DNA of 64,000 nucleotides from JAGVSR01 sp031413815 (lineage in GTDB: Bacteria > Pseudomonadota > Alphaproteobacteria > Rhizobiales > Hyphomicrobiaceae), in NCBI GenBank assembly GCA_031413815.1, contig JANOFU010000023.1, positions 1 to 64,000 of the forward strand. Reading direction: 5' to 3'. The translations under genes and the position numbers were made by a program. Positions 27,065 through 36,468 of the stretch are shown one piece after another (the first letter of the stretch is position 1; the number at the start of each line of letters is the position of its first letter). Under the pieces are notes generated by a model. That model made no database searches and had not been told where the DNA came from. It saw nothing but the letters and a program-made list of their open reading frames with translations.

Positions 27065-27322
27065 CTAATCTGCTGTGATGCTGATGACCTTGAAGGCTTT
27101 GTCGAGCTTCAGGTCATACCTGTTGCCGTCCTTGCACTTGGCGTCGTCCAACTCAAAGACTCCTGTGCCTTCGGTTTCCTTTTCAGCAACGCCACCCTCG
27201 CAACCCCAGGCCGTTGCCGTTGCAGTGATCTTTGTTGCCTCATCAGCAGACGGCTTGTCGTCGGCCAGGGCGACTGAGCCGGATACCGCAAGGGCGATAG
27301 CGGCGATGTAGAACTTATTCAT
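27065..27322 (-). CDS. Small exported PepSY-like protein
   Basis: An 85-residue protein with a signal peptide (residues 1-20, ending SVALA) and one short alpha/beta unit ending RYDLKLDKAFKVISITAD, which resembles the second half of a PepSY domain. Two cysteines (in WGCEGG and AKCKDG) could form a disulfide in the periplasm. PepSY proteins often inhibit proteases or bind lipids. It stands alone; function unknown. Confidence 0.75.
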   Translation of the reverse strand: MNKFYIAAIALAVSGSVALADDKPSADEATKITATATAWGCEGGVAEKETEGTGVFELDDAKCKDGNRYDLKLDKAFKVISITAD

Positions 27323-27580
27323 TTGTGAAACTCCAGATTTAACGGTGACCGGGCTGCGACGCTCCGCCCGCCAGAACCGGTATATGGATATGGCGATAGG
27401 AAAACGCGATGGGAAAAATTCCCGGGCGCTGTCACGCCGCGGTCAATTCACCGTTTAAAAATGCTGAAGGGCGTGAGGGGGCTTGGATCTTGGTGCCGTT
27501 CGAACCCGTCACAGTTCCGGCTTTCCTAAACCCCAGACCCAAAACCTAAAACGCCTTCTACAATGACGGCATAGAGACGA

Positions 27581-29419
27581 TCAGGCGACGCTGGCTTCGC
27601 GGTCGGATTCGCGTTTGCGCTCTTGCTTCTTGCGCTCATTCGGGTCGAGCCAGCGCTTGCGCAAGCGGATCGACTGCGGCGTGATCTCAACCAATTCTTC
27701 GTCGGTGATGTAGCTCATCGCCCGTTCAAGCGTCAGCTTGATCGGCGTCGTCAATAGCACGGCATCGTCTTTGCCCGACGCGCGCACGTTGGTCAGCTTT
27801 TTGCCTTTGACCACGTTCACTTCGAGATCGTTCTCGCGCGTGTGCTCGCCGACGATCATCCCAGAATAAACGCGAGTCTGGGCCCCGATGAAGAACGGTC
27901 CGCGATCCTGCAGGTTGAAGATCGCGTAGGCGGCGGCTTCCCCGTCGGAGTTCGAAATCAGAACGCCCGTGTGCCGGCCGGCGATGTCGCCTTTGTAGGG
28001 CGCATAGGAGTGGAACAGCTTGTTCATGACGGCCGTGCCGCGCGTATCCGACAACAGCTCTGACTGATAGCCGAGCAAGCTCCGGGTCGGTACATTGAAT
28101 ACCATGCGCGTGCGCCCGCCGCCTGAGGGGCGCATTTCCAGAAGCTCGCCTTTGCGCTCTGACAGTTTCTGAACCACGATGCCAGTATGCCCATCGTCTA
28201 CGTCAATGATGACTTCTTCAATCGGTTCGAGCTTTTGGCCTGTGGCCTCATCGGTCTTGATGACGACTTTGGGCCGTGAGACCGTCAGCTCGAAGCCTTC
28301 GCGGCGCATGTTTTCGATGAGAATCGCGAGCTGCAGTTCGCCACGGCCAGCGACATCGAACGAATCGCCATCGGACTCCATCGAGATTTTGATCGCAATG
28401 TTGCGTTCGGCTTCCTTGAGCAAGCGCTCGCGGATAACCCGGCTCTGAACCTTGTCGCCTTCCTGGCCTGCAAAGGGTCCGTCATTGATGCGGAAGATCA
28501 TCGCCAAGGTCGGCGGATCGACCGGATGGGCGGGCAACGGCTTGTCAACCGACGGATCGCACAAGGTGTCGGCAACGGTCGCCTCGCTCATGCCGGCGAG
28601 GGCCACGATCTCTCCGGCTTCGGCCTGCTCAACAGGCACGCGATCAAGCCCGCGAAACGCGAGAACTTTCGTCACGCGGAATGTTTCGACGGTCTTGCCT
28701 TCCCGATTGAGCGCTTTCAGCGTCTGATTGGCCTTGATGGTGCCCGACGAAATGCGGCCCGTGAGAATGCGGCCCAGGAACGCATCAGCCTCTAGTGTCG
28801 TAGCCAACAAACTGGCCGGGCCTGGCTCGACGGTCGGCGGTGGCACGTGCTGAACGATCAAATCGAACATCGGCGCCAGATTTTCGCGCGGGCCAGCCGG
28901 ATCAAGCGCCATCCAGCCATTGCGGCCAGAACCGTAGAGAACCGGGAAGTCGAGTTGCTCGTCCGTCGCGTCAAGGTTGGCGAACAGATCGAAAATTTCG
29001 TTGAGCACGTCCATGTGGCGCTCGTCGGGGCGGTCAATCTTGTTGATCGCAACAATCGGGCGAATGCCGCGCTTCAGAGCCTTCGACACTACGAATTTCG
29101 TTTGCGGCAGTGGGCCTTCGGAAGCGTCGACAAGCACAACAACGCCGTCGACCATGTTCAATATGCGCTCGACTTCGCCGCCGAAATCGGCGTGGCCAGG
29201 CGTGTCAACGATGTTGATGCGGGTGTCTTTCCAGACCACAGACGTGCACTTGGCCAGAATCGTGATGCCGCGCTCGCGTTCCAGATCGTTGGAATCCATG
29301 GCCCGCTCGGCAACCTTTTGGTTGTCGCGGAAAGAGCCGGATTGCTTCAGCAATTCATCGACCAAGGTCGTTTTGCCATGGTCGACGTGCGCGATGATCG
29401 CGATGTTTCTGAGTTTCAT
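27581..29419 (-). CDS. typA: Ribosome-associated GTPase TypA/BipA
   Basis: A 612-residue translational GTPase that helps 50S assembly and growth under stress, including cold. G1 is AHVDHGKTT at residues 10-18, G3 is VDTPGHADF, G4 is NKIDRPD. The elongation-factor-like domains and the BipA-specific C terminus (AMSYITDEELVEITPQSIR) are present, and length is normal. The start is ATG 29419 with no strong Shine-Dalgarno. It stands alone on its strand, divergent from the J-domain gene. Confidence 0.97.
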   Translation of the reverse strand: MKLRNIAIIAHVDHGKTTLVDELLKQSGSFRDNQKVAERAMDSNDLERERGITILAKCTSVVWKDTRINIVDTPGHADFGGEVERILNMVDGVVVLVDASEGPLPQTKFVVSKALKRGIRPIVAINKIDRPDERHMDVLNEIFDLFANLDATDEQLDFPVLYGSGRNGWMALDPAGPRENLAPMFDLIVQHVPPPTVEPGPASLLATTLEADAFLGRILTGRISSGTIKANQTLKALNREGKTVETFRVTKVLAFRGLDRVPVEQAEAGEIVALAGMSEATVADTLCDPSVDKPLPAHPVDPPTLAMIFRINDGPFAGQEGDKVQSRVIRERLLKEAERNIAIKISMESDGDSFDVAGRGELQLAILIENMRREGFELTVSRPKVVIKTDEATGQKLEPIEEVIIDVDDGHTGIVVQKLSERKGELLEMRPSGGGRTRMVFNVPTRSLLGYQSELLSDTRGTAVMNKLFHSYAPYKGDIAGRHTGVLISNSDGEAAAYAIFNLQDRGPFFIGAQTRVYSGMIVGEHTRENDLEVNVVKGKKLTNVRASGKDDAVLLTTPIKLTLERAMSYITDEELVEITPQSIRLRKRWLDPNERKKQERKRESDREASVA

Positions 29420-29653
29420 AAGGGTCTCTTAGGAGGAGGGCGTCGCGGGGCCGTGTCTGCTGCGGCGCAACAAATCTCGCGGGGACGTAGCACATTGCCC
29501 GGGATGCCGCCAGCGACAGGGTCACGCGGGCGCATAAATCCTGGGCTGGTGAGGCCCAAACGCGGGTTTGCACGGACTTTGCGATTGTGCCGGTCACGGG
29601 GGCGGGCTGGGGCCCGGCTCGTTCCGTAGTGACACGTTAAGGAAGGCTGACGC

Positions 29654-30187
29654 ATGTTTGAGCGCAACAAGGTGGATACCGTGACCCACCAGCAGGCGAC
29701 GGTTGCGGCGGAAATGGAACTCGACGACGGGGTGGTGCTGAAGGGCAAGTTCATCATTTCAGCGGCCCGGGCCTTCTTCGAAGTGCTGAACAGCCCGTCG
29801 CAGTTCCTCGAGTTTGAACCCTACGGCGAGGACCGCCTGATCGTTGCCAAGTCGAGCATCCGCGCGCTCAAGCTGGTGTCGGTGCCAAATGCTCCCAACT
29901 TGCAGACCAGAGTGCGTGAGGTTGATGTGTTCGACCCTTACCTGATCCTGGGGATCGCCAAGAGTGCAGCCTGGGACGAGGTTCGCGAGGCGTACGTCCG
30001 GCTCGCGAAAATCTATCATCCCGATCGCTATGAGAGCGTCGACCTGCCACCTGAAGTGCGCGAGTACCTCCAAGCCATGTCGCGCCGGATCAACGCCGCA
30101 CACGCGGCCCTGGAGCAAACCAAAGAGACCGAAAAGTCGCGCGTCTCGACTCGAGTGGAGCCGATCTACACCTCCCAGCCGCGGTAG
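29654..30187 (+). CDS. J-domain protein with N-terminal DUF6812-like region
   Basis: A 177-residue protein. Residues 1-95 form a beta-rich domain (MELDDGVVLKGKFII, FLEFEPYGEDRLIVAK) like DUF6812; residues 98-165 are a J domain with DPYLILGIAKSAAWDEVREAY and the required HPD in IYHPDRYES. J domains stimulate DnaK. The placement of J at the C terminus without a zinc or substrate-binding domain suggests a specialised co-chaperone whose N-terminal part recruits the client. Confidence 0.82.
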   Translation: MFERNKVDTVTHQQATVAAEMELDDGVVLKGKFIISAARAFFEVLNSPSQFLEFEPYGEDRLIVAKSSIRALKLVSVPNAPNLQTRVREVDVFDPYLILGIAKSAAWDEVREAYVRLAKIYHPDRYESVDLPPEVREYLQAMSRRINAAHAALEQTKETEKSRVSTRVEPIYTSQPR

Positions 30188-30216
30188 TAACGCGATCTTG
30201 CCGAGACACCTCCCGC

Positions 30217-31302
30217 TTACTTGACGAGGCTTGGTTTGACCTCAACGGGGCCATCATTGCGGGTCGTCCACAGCGACAGCAGAATTCCGCCGAGCAAGAT
30301 TGAGATCGTGATGCCCAGGCTGATCGCCGGGTCGATCTTGCCGATGAACTGCTGCACGAAGATCTTGGCGCCAACGTAGATCAGAACAAGCGACAGCGCG
30401 TACTTCAGATAGTGGAAGCGATGCACCATCGCGGCCAGCACGAAGTACAGCGAACGCAGGCCGAGAATCGCGAAGATGTTGGACGTGTAGACGATGAACG
30501 GGTCTTGCGTGATGGCAAAAATGGCCGGAACGCTATCGACGGCAAAAATCAAGTCTGCAAACTCAATCATGACGAGCGCGACAAACAGCGGCGTCGCCCA
30601 ACGAACGACCTTGCCCGTCTTAGGGTCCGCTTGCATGACGAAGAAGTTCTGGCCGTCGATTTCTTTGGTGATGCGCATATGCCGGCGCATAAACTTCAAG
30701 ATCGGGTTGTTCTCGATATCCGGCTTGGTGTCCGCCATGACGAACATCTTGATACCGGTGAACACAAGGAACGCTGAGAAGACGTAGAGGATCCAGTCAA
30801 ACTGGTGGATCAAGGCCGCGCCCAGGCCGATCATGATGGCACGCAGAACAATGACGCCGAGGATTCCGTAAAACAGAACGCGGTGCTGATACTTCGGCGG
30901 AATGGCGAAGTATCCGAAGATCATCGCCATTACAAACACGTTGTCGAACGCCAGTGTTTGCTCGACCACCCATCCCGTCAGATAGAGTTCCCAAGCCGTC
31001 CAGGCCCGGGCGGTGTCCGTCGTTTGCTTGACGATGTCGTCGTCGAGCGATTGCGCGTAGCCGTTGTAATAGAGCCACCACACGACGGCCGAGAATGCGA
31101 CCCCGAGCGTCATACACGCGCCGGCAAGAATGGTACTTTCTCTAATGGTTGGTTCATGGGCTTCGGTGTGAAACAGCCCGAGATCCAGTGCAAGAATGAA
31201 GACAACGAGGAGGAGGAATGCGAGCCAGACCCAGACGGGCATGCCGAGAAACAGTGAAAAAAGAACTTCGACCACCCGCCGCACCCCATTATTAAATTTC
31301 AC
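30217..31302 (-). CDS. TerC/Alx family integral membrane protein
   Basis: A 361-residue protein with about nine transmembrane helices. It shows the family signatures LALDLGLFHT near the N terminus, LAFDNVFVMAMIFGYF, and FAVDSVPAIFAITQDPFIVYTSNIFAILGLRSLYF. Alx/TerC proteins export manganese or help load metal into secreted proteins. The C-terminal helix pair LVLIYVGAKIFVQQFIG is complete. The first 20 residues are unusual; ATG 31242 (MPVWVWLAF) is an alternative start. I looked for a manganese riboswitch upstream and saw none. Confidence 0.92.
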   Translation of the reverse strand: MKFNNGVRRVVEVLFSLFLGMPVWVWLAFLLLVVFILALDLGLFHTEAHEPTIRESTILAGACMTLGVAFSAVVWWLYYNGYAQSLDDDIVKQTTDTARAWTAWELYLTGWVVEQTLAFDNVFVMAMIFGYFAIPPKYQHRVLFYGILGVIVLRAIMIGLGAALIHQFDWILYVFSAFLVFTGIKMFVMADTKPDIENNPILKFMRRHMRITKEIDGQNFFVMQADPKTGKVVRWATPLFVALVMIEFADLIFAVDSVPAIFAITQDPFIVYTSNIFAILGLRSLYFVLAAMVHRFHYLKYALSLVLIYVGAKIFVQQFIGKIDPAISLGITISILLGGILLSLWTTRNDGPVEVKPSLVK

Positions 31303-31620
31303 GCCTTGCCGGGTTCAATTGCGCGCTCCAGCACACATTGACACGGGCCCCCAACGCGCTTCCCTGACCGGGAACTGGGATTGCCGTTCCGCCGGTTCAA
31401 GTCACAGGACACTCCGGTCCAGATAACGAATTTGTCATTGGCATTTGATCTGTATACTGCTCTGTGAAGCCGGGCCTCTCGCACAAACCCGCCGGAACGC
31501 GCACAGATTTGGCACAGGCCGGTGGCGATTGGCGAACACTGCCCGGAGACAGAAGACTGCTTGATCCCTCACTCATGGTTTCGCCCGCGCGAGTGGCCGG
31601 CGAGACGAAGGAGTGTTCCA

Positions 31621-34104
31621 ATGAGTGATCGCAAACGAAAAGAATTGCCGGGTGGAGGACCTATTGAGTGGCTGCCTGCGGTCCAAACCACGACCCCAAT
31701 TCTGAAATCACCGCAGGACCGGGGTAACGCGACTCTCCTTTCCTTGTTGTTCGGTGTCCTGCTCCCGGCCGCCGTTATTCTCGTCGAGCTCTCGACCCGG
31801 ATGTGCGCGGAGGCGTTCTTTGATCCTCTGCCGACGATGGCGCACGTGGCCCTCGTGGCTATGGTGCCCATCGCCAACCTGTTGGCCATCGCGCACCTCG
31901 ACTCCTCGCCGCGGCCCATGCCGAAGTGGTTGCCCGTTCTGAGTGGACTCGCCATTGCCGTATCTGCGTTCTACGCGCTGATTTTCTTGCCGCTGCTGCC
32001 GCTGGCTGTTGTCGCCGTTCTGTTTTACGGCCTGGGTGTTCTGCCGATGGGGCCTCTGGCGTCATTTGCTGTCGCCCTCCGGCTGCGCACGCGATTGTCG
32101 CAGCGGCATGGCGCGAACTGGACGGCGCGTCCCGTTTGGGTTGGCGCCGTGACGGGGCTCGCCCTGCTATTGATGCTTGATATTCCCGCTGCCGCCACGC
32201 GGCTGGGCACGCAATGGGCTGTCAGCCCGGATCAGGGCCAGCGCGCGCGGGGACTCGCGCTGTTGCGATCGATTGGTGACCAGCAGCAACTGCTTCGCCT
32301 TTGCTACGACAGCGCCGGCCGCCCAAGCGGATTGCTCAGCTTTCTTGTGACCTATGGCGGCGGGTCGCTGCTTGATCCGATGGAGCGGAATCTCGCCTGG
32401 TCCACAAACGAGATGCGTGAGATTTTCTATCGCACCTATGGCGTGCCGTTCAACGCCTTGCCGCCGCCGCACCAGAACGGTCAATGGGCGCGGTTTAATG
32501 ACTTTGCGTTCGATGCCGATCACGGCGGCACAGAAGTGGGCGGCCGAATCAAAGGCCTCGATCTTGTCTCATCTCGCATCGACGGCTCGATCAGCGGCGA
32601 TGATGCCACGGCCTACCTCGAATGGATCTTCGAATTCCGCAACACATCACCGCTTGATCGCGAGGCGCGCGTTGGCCTCGCCTTGCCGCCAGGCGCAGTC
32701 GTTTCGCGAGCAACGCTGTGGGTGAACGCGGAAGAACGTGAAGCGGCCTATGGCGGGCGAGGTGAGGTGCGCAAGGCCTATGAGCAAGTCGCGGTTCGCC
32801 AGCGGCAAGATCCGCTGCTTGTGACAACCAAGGGCGCAGACCGCGTGCTGGCACAAGCGTTTCCCGTTGGTCGCGGTGGCGGCACCATTAAGTTCAAGAT
32901 CGGGATTACGGCGCCGTTGGACCTGCTGTCGAACGACCGCGCCGCGTTGACACTGCCAGCCATTGTCGATCGCAACTTCAGTTTCCCGGGCGACGCCAAG
33001 CACGCGATTTGGCTTGAAGGCAAACGGGCGATGTCGGTGACGGGCGGTGCGTTTCGCAGCGAGCAGGTCGACGCGGACCGGTTCCGCCTGCAAGGCTCGT
33101 TGACCGATCAGGACTTGGCGAAGAGAAGGCCACAAGTGATCGTTGATCGCGATCCTGCTGTCACGCGGCTGATCGCCAAGGCGTCCGGCGGTAGGTCGAT
33201 CGTTCAGGAGTTTGCCGCTAGGCCGAACGCGCCGCCCGCAGCCTTGATGATTGTGCTCGACGGGTCGCAACGGATGGGGCCGCATGCCCGCGACATTGCC
33301 AAGGCGCTGGACACGATCCCGGAAGGCAGCCGCGCCGGTTTGATAATTGCGGGTGATCAATTGACGCGACTTCCCGTTACCGCGTGGTCTCCGGATCATT
33401 CAGCTGCGGTCAAGACAGCCATTGCGGGCGCGAGCTTCGCGGGTGGCCAGGACAATACCGAGGCGATTGCCGAAGCCGTGAAAGACTTGGAGCGGGAACC
33501 GGGCGCGGTGCTGCTCTGGCTTCATGGTCCCCAACCTCTGCAGTTCCGCGCGACATCGGCGCTGCTCGAGCAAGTCACCAGCCGGATTTCAACATTTCCA
33601 AACCTGCATCTTTACGCCGTCGAACCGGGTCCCAACGAACTGCTGCCCGATGCGCCGTGGGCGTGGGGGGCAAAGCTGGTGCCAGCGCGCGGAGATGTTT
33701 CTGCGGATCTCGCAGGCCACTTGGCGGCGCTTTACTCGGTTGGAGAGACGGTGTCGGTCGCCCGCCGCTTGGATGCCACAGTTCAGGACTCGGCGACAGG
33801 CTCAGACCACATCGCGCGGCTCTGGGCGCGCGATGAAATTCTGTCGCTCATGAGTGCGCACGGTGAGGCCAGCCGCGGCGACGCTGTTCGCATTGCCACC
33901 GACCAACGGCTGGTCACGCCGGTTTCCGGGGCCGTGGTTCTCGAAACGCAAAAGCAATTCGCCGACAACGGCCTGACCCCTGTCACCAAAGGCAGCGTAC
34001 CGACCGTGCCGGAACCGCATGAGTGGGCGATGATCCTGATCGCGAGTTTTGCGCTGATGAGGATGGCCTGGCGGCAGCGGCAGATGAGCGGAGGCATGGC
34101 GTGA
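31621..34104 (+). CDS. VIT/vWA-domain membrane protein with PEP-CTERM-type sorting tail
   Basis: An 827-residue protein and likely substrate of the exosortase encoded next. The first 210 residues hold five or six hydrophobic helices; residues about 320-450 are a VIT-like domain (ATAYLEWIFEFRNTSPLDREA, VRKAYEQVAVRQRQDP); residues about 530-700 resemble a vWA domain whose metal site is degenerate (ALMIVLDGSQRMGP, lacking the second serine of DxSxS). The end is a sorting signal: VPEPHEWAM, a hydrophobic helix, then the basic RQRQ. AAGGAG 7 bases before ATG 31621 fixes the start. The gene overlaps the exosortase start by 4 bases. Confidence 0.87.
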   Translation: MSDRKRKELPGGGPIEWLPAVQTTTPILKSPQDRGNATLLSLLFGVLLPAAVILVELSTRMCAEAFFDPLPTMAHVALVAMVPIANLLAIAHLDSSPRPMPKWLPVLSGLAIAVSAFYALIFLPLLPLAVVAVLFYGLGVLPMGPLASFAVALRLRTRLSQRHGANWTARPVWVGAVTGLALLLMLDIPAAATRLGTQWAVSPDQGQRARGLALLRSIGDQQQLLRLCYDSAGRPSGLLSFLVTYGGGSLLDPMERNLAWSTNEMREIFYRTYGVPFNALPPPHQNGQWARFNDFAFDADHGGTEVGGRIKGLDLVSSRIDGSISGDDATAYLEWIFEFRNTSPLDREARVGLALPPGAVVSRATLWVNAEEREAAYGGRGEVRKAYEQVAVRQRQDPLLVTTKGADRVLAQAFPVGRGGGTIKFKIGITAPLDLLSNDRAALTLPAIVDRNFSFPGDAKHAIWLEGKRAMSVTGGAFRSEQVDADRFRLQGSLTDQDLAKRRPQVIVDRDPAVTRLIAKASGGRSIVQEFAARPNAPPAALMIVLDGSQRMGPHARDIAKALDTIPEGSRAGLIIAGDQLTRLPVTAWSPDHSAAVKTAIAGASFAGGQDNTEAIAEAVKDLEREPGAVLLWLHGPQPLQFRATSALLEQVTSRISTFPNLHLYAVEPGPNELLPDAPWAWGAKLVPARGDVSADLAGHLAALYSVGETVSVARRLDATVQDSATGSDHIARLWARDEILSLMSAHGEASRGDAVRIATDQRLVTPVSGAVVLETQKQFADNGLTPVTKGSVPTVPEPHEWAMILIASFALMRMAWRQRQMSGGMA

Positions 34105-34904
34105 ACCAGCCTCTTCTCGTTCTGGCTGTCGTCGTTTTGACTACGTGGGACAGCTGGCGCTGGTACGCGACGCGATTGATGGCGTCGCCCGAGGAAGGCG
34201 CGGCGTTGCTTTTGACGCTGGCCTTTTTCGCGGTGCTCGCAGCCCCTCGTCTCGCAAAGCGCCAACCGCTGCATGCCGTGCCGCTCGCGCAATTGACCGC
34301 ATTGCTGTGTCTCTATGCAGCCGCCGAATTGATGTTACCGCCGATCTTCGCCGCCGCCCTCGCGGTCACGGCGGCTCTGCTGACGCTTTATTTGGCCGGG
34401 TTCGGTCAGCGCCCACCTTTCGCATTTTGGGGGCTGGTGGCGTTGGCTTTGCCGGTGCTGCCGTCCCTGCAATTTGTGCTCGGCTATCCCATGCGGCTCG
34501 TCTCGGCCGCGCTGACGGTTGCGCTGCTTGACCTTCAGGGTCTGCCGATTGAGCGGCAAGGCACCTACGTCGTGGTGCGCGGCGAGATGGTGCAGTTCGA
34601 TGCGCCGTGCAGCGGCGTCAGTATGATGTGGGCATTGATGCTGTTGACGCTGATGATCAGCGTCCTCTATCGATTCAACTTTGTGAAACTGGCGCTGGCC
34701 GTTTGCGGCACGATCGCTATTGCCATCGCCTGCAATGTGCTGCGGGTGTCGAGCTTGCTCTATGCCGAGTTCGGCAACTGGGCGCCGCCGGGCAGTTTCG
34801 CGCACGAAGGCATCGGACTGGTGGCGTTTGTACTGTCTGCCGCTGGCGTGATGGCTGCCCTCAATCGTTTGAACGGACGGGAGCGGGTGCCATGCGCGGT
34901 TTGA
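34101..34904 (+). CDS. Exosortase (dedicated, VIT-associated type)
   Basis: A 267-residue membrane transpeptidase-like enzyme with about eight transmembrane helices. The catalytic residues of exosortases are visible: Cys170 in FDAPCSGVSMMWAL, Arg215 in CNVLRVSSLLYAEF and His235 in GSFAHEGIGL. GTG 34101 overlaps the stop of the upstream gene in GTGA, so translation is coupled. It should cleave the PEP-CTERM tail of the preceding protein and perhaps attach it to a surface molecule. Some dedicated exosortases pair with a VIT-domain target; which named subfamily this is cannot be settled by eye. Confidence 0.9.
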   Translation: MNQPLLVLAVVVLTTWDSWRWYATRLMASPEEGAALLLTLAFFAVLAAPRLAKRQPLHAVPLAQLTALLCLYAAAELMLPPIFAAALAVTAALLTLYLAGFGQRPPFAFWGLVALALPVLPSLQFVLGYPMRLVSAALTVALLDLQGLPIERQGTYVVVRGEMVQFDAPCSGVSMMWALMLLTLMISVLYRFNFVKLALAVCGTIAIAIACNVLRVSSLLYAEFGNWAPPGSFAHEGIGLVAFVLSAAGVMAALNRLNGRERVPCAV

Positions 34905-35461
34905 AGGTCAGCGCGTCACTGTTGGCATTTGCCGGTGCGGCGGTCCTGGCGGCTGCGGCACCGCACTTGGCACCGGCTGCGAACTCCGCCGCTACGGCGG
35001 CACAGGGGTTCCCAGGGTGGCCAAACGTGTACGACGGTGTGGCCCTAACAGAATTGCCGATGTCGGCGCGCGAGCAGGCGTTTGCCAAGGACTTTCCGGG
35101 ACGGATCAGCCGGTTTTCGGATGGTCAGCGCGAGATCATTCTCCGCTGGGTGGGATCACCTACCCGCAAGCTGCATCCAGCGTCGGATTGCTTCCGCGGT
35201 ATCGGTTACACCATCACGCCGATGCCGCTGCAACGAAACAGTAGCGGCCACGCCATGGGTTGCTTCCATGCTTCGCGGGACAGAGAAACGTTGCAGGTCT
35301 GCGAGCTCATTCGCGAGACCAGCGGCACGGCGGTCTGGTCGGACGTTTCGGCCTGGTACTGGGACACGGTGTGGGGCGCAACGCCCGGCCCGTGGTGGTC
35401 AGAGGTGGTTGCGGAAAATGTCGTGTCTGCGCATCCGTCACCTCCTTCTGGATGGAGGTAG
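34892..35461 (+). CDS. EpsI-like exosortase-associated protein
   Basis: A 189-residue exported protein with an N-terminal signal or anchor (LLAFAGAAVLAAAAP) and a domain with the EpsI/DUF3485 hallmark: KLHPASDCFRGIGYTITPM, then a Cys-containing region (VCELIRETS) and WYWDTVWGA. In exosortase systems EpsI proteins are encoded beside the sortase, sometimes fused to it. ATG 34892 overlaps the exosortase end by 13 bases, which completes a three-gene translationally coupled cassette. Confidence 0.8.
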   Translation: MRGLKVSASLLAFAGAAVLAAAAPHLAPAANSAATAAQGFPGWPNVYDGVALTELPMSAREQAFAKDFPGRISRFSDGQREIILRWVGSPTRKLHPASDCFRGIGYTITPMPLQRNSSGHAMGCFHASRDRETLQVCELIRETSGTAVWSDVSAWYWDTVWGATPGPWWSEVVAENVVSAHPSPPSGWR

Positions 35462-35472
35462 AGCCGGACAGC

Positions 35473-35820
35473 TCAGCACGCCGGGGCCGAGTCTACGAAT
35501 ACAGCCGTTATCTCAGCATCCTCGATGAAGGCACGGAACCGTTGCGGCCGTGAGCGTCCCTTGCCCTTCCTCCCCCGCATCCCCAGCGTCCGCAGGCGCA
35601 GCGCATTGAGCTTGATGAGGCCTGCCGCGTCTTTCTGGCCGTAGGCGTCTTTGTCGTCTTCAAACGTCACAAGCGTCGAAGAATAGAGCGACTTCGCGCT
35701 CTCGCGGCCGATGACGTTGCCCTTACAGAGTTCGAAGGTGATTTCACCTTCGATACGCTGATTGCCGTCCGGCGGAGCGAGCGTGCTCCGTCCGTCCGCG
35801 ATGCCGGCCGTAACGTTCTG
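35473..35820 (-). pseudogene. argG: Truncated 3' fragment of argininosuccinate synthase (argG)
   Basis: The minus strand is open from after a TAA at 35823 down to a stop at 35473 (115 sense codons). The translation contains EGEITFELCKGN, VIGRESAKSLYSSTLVTFEDD and QKDAAGLIKLNALRLRTLG, which is the C terminus of ArgG; the family's first 300 residues (nucleotide and citrulline sites) are absent. No ATG lies before the matching part and the last 30 residues are non-homologous, so this is a relic left by rearrangement. A functional argG is presumably elsewhere. Confidence 0.8.
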
Positions 35821-35907
35821 TTAAGACATGCATGTGCTTCAGTTTACAAAATCTTTTCGAAACTCACGTATTATGCGGACAGTTTGTAGTCAAATCGTGT
35901 GTTTCAG

Positions 35908-36414
35908 ATGTCCATCGCCCAAACAAGCCCCCACACCATTGAACTGGCCGACCAGCAGTTCGAGCAATCGCAGCTTGGCAGTTACTCTGGCTATCACGCC
36001 CTTGTTCCGGTGTTGATCGGTCTGGCGATCCCTTTGACACTATTTGTGACGATCCAGCCTGACGCCCTGCAAGACGCCCGCTTCGTTGCAACGGCCCTCC
36101 TCCTGCTGATCGGCGTGAGCGCTGCGGCAATCTTTGTCGTCAGCTTGCTGAACCCGGGCACCATTCTCGCGGTCCGCTTCGATTCGGCGGCTCGGATTGC
36201 TCAGGTTATCCGCTCTGGCACCTTCGCCAATGTGGTGTACTCGGTTCCATTCAACCGTGTCGTCGCTGTACGGCTTGAAACCCAATACGATGACGATGGC
36301 TACGCCGTGCAGAAAGCTTTGATGGTGCTGCAGCCGCGCGAAGTAATTGAGCTGCCGCCATCGACGAGCGCACGCGATATCGCACTGGTTAAGGCTGCCA
36401 TAGGCATTCGTTGA
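35908..36414 (+). CDS. Two-helix membrane protein of unknown function
   Basis: A 168-residue protein with two adjacent transmembrane helices (LVPVLIGLAIPLTLFV and VATALLLLIGVSAAAIFVV, residues about 30-80) and a C-terminal beta-rich domain (ILAVRFDSAARIAQVIRSG, FNRVVAVRLETQYDDDG, VIELPPSTSA). This is the pattern of small PH-like membrane proteins, but I cannot assign a family. ATG 35908 is preferred to GTG 35899. It stands alone between the argG relic and the helicase. Confidence 0.7.
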   Translation: MSIAQTSPHTIELADQQFEQSQLGSYSGYHALVPVLIGLAIPLTLFVTIQPDALQDARFVATALLLLIGVSAAAIFVVSLLNPGTILAVRFDSAARIAQVIRSGTFANVVYSVPFNRVVAVRLETQYDDDGYAVQKALMVLQPREVIELPPSTSARDIALVKAAIGIR

Positions 36415-36468
36415 GCTTTGCAACGCAATCCAAATCTGGTGCCGCTGCGACTTTGACAGTGCATTCCC

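Noticed and set aside
31303..31620. Manganese (yybP-ykoY) riboswitch before the TerC-like gene
   Set aside because: I looked for the conserved stem and loop motifs on the minus strand and found none.
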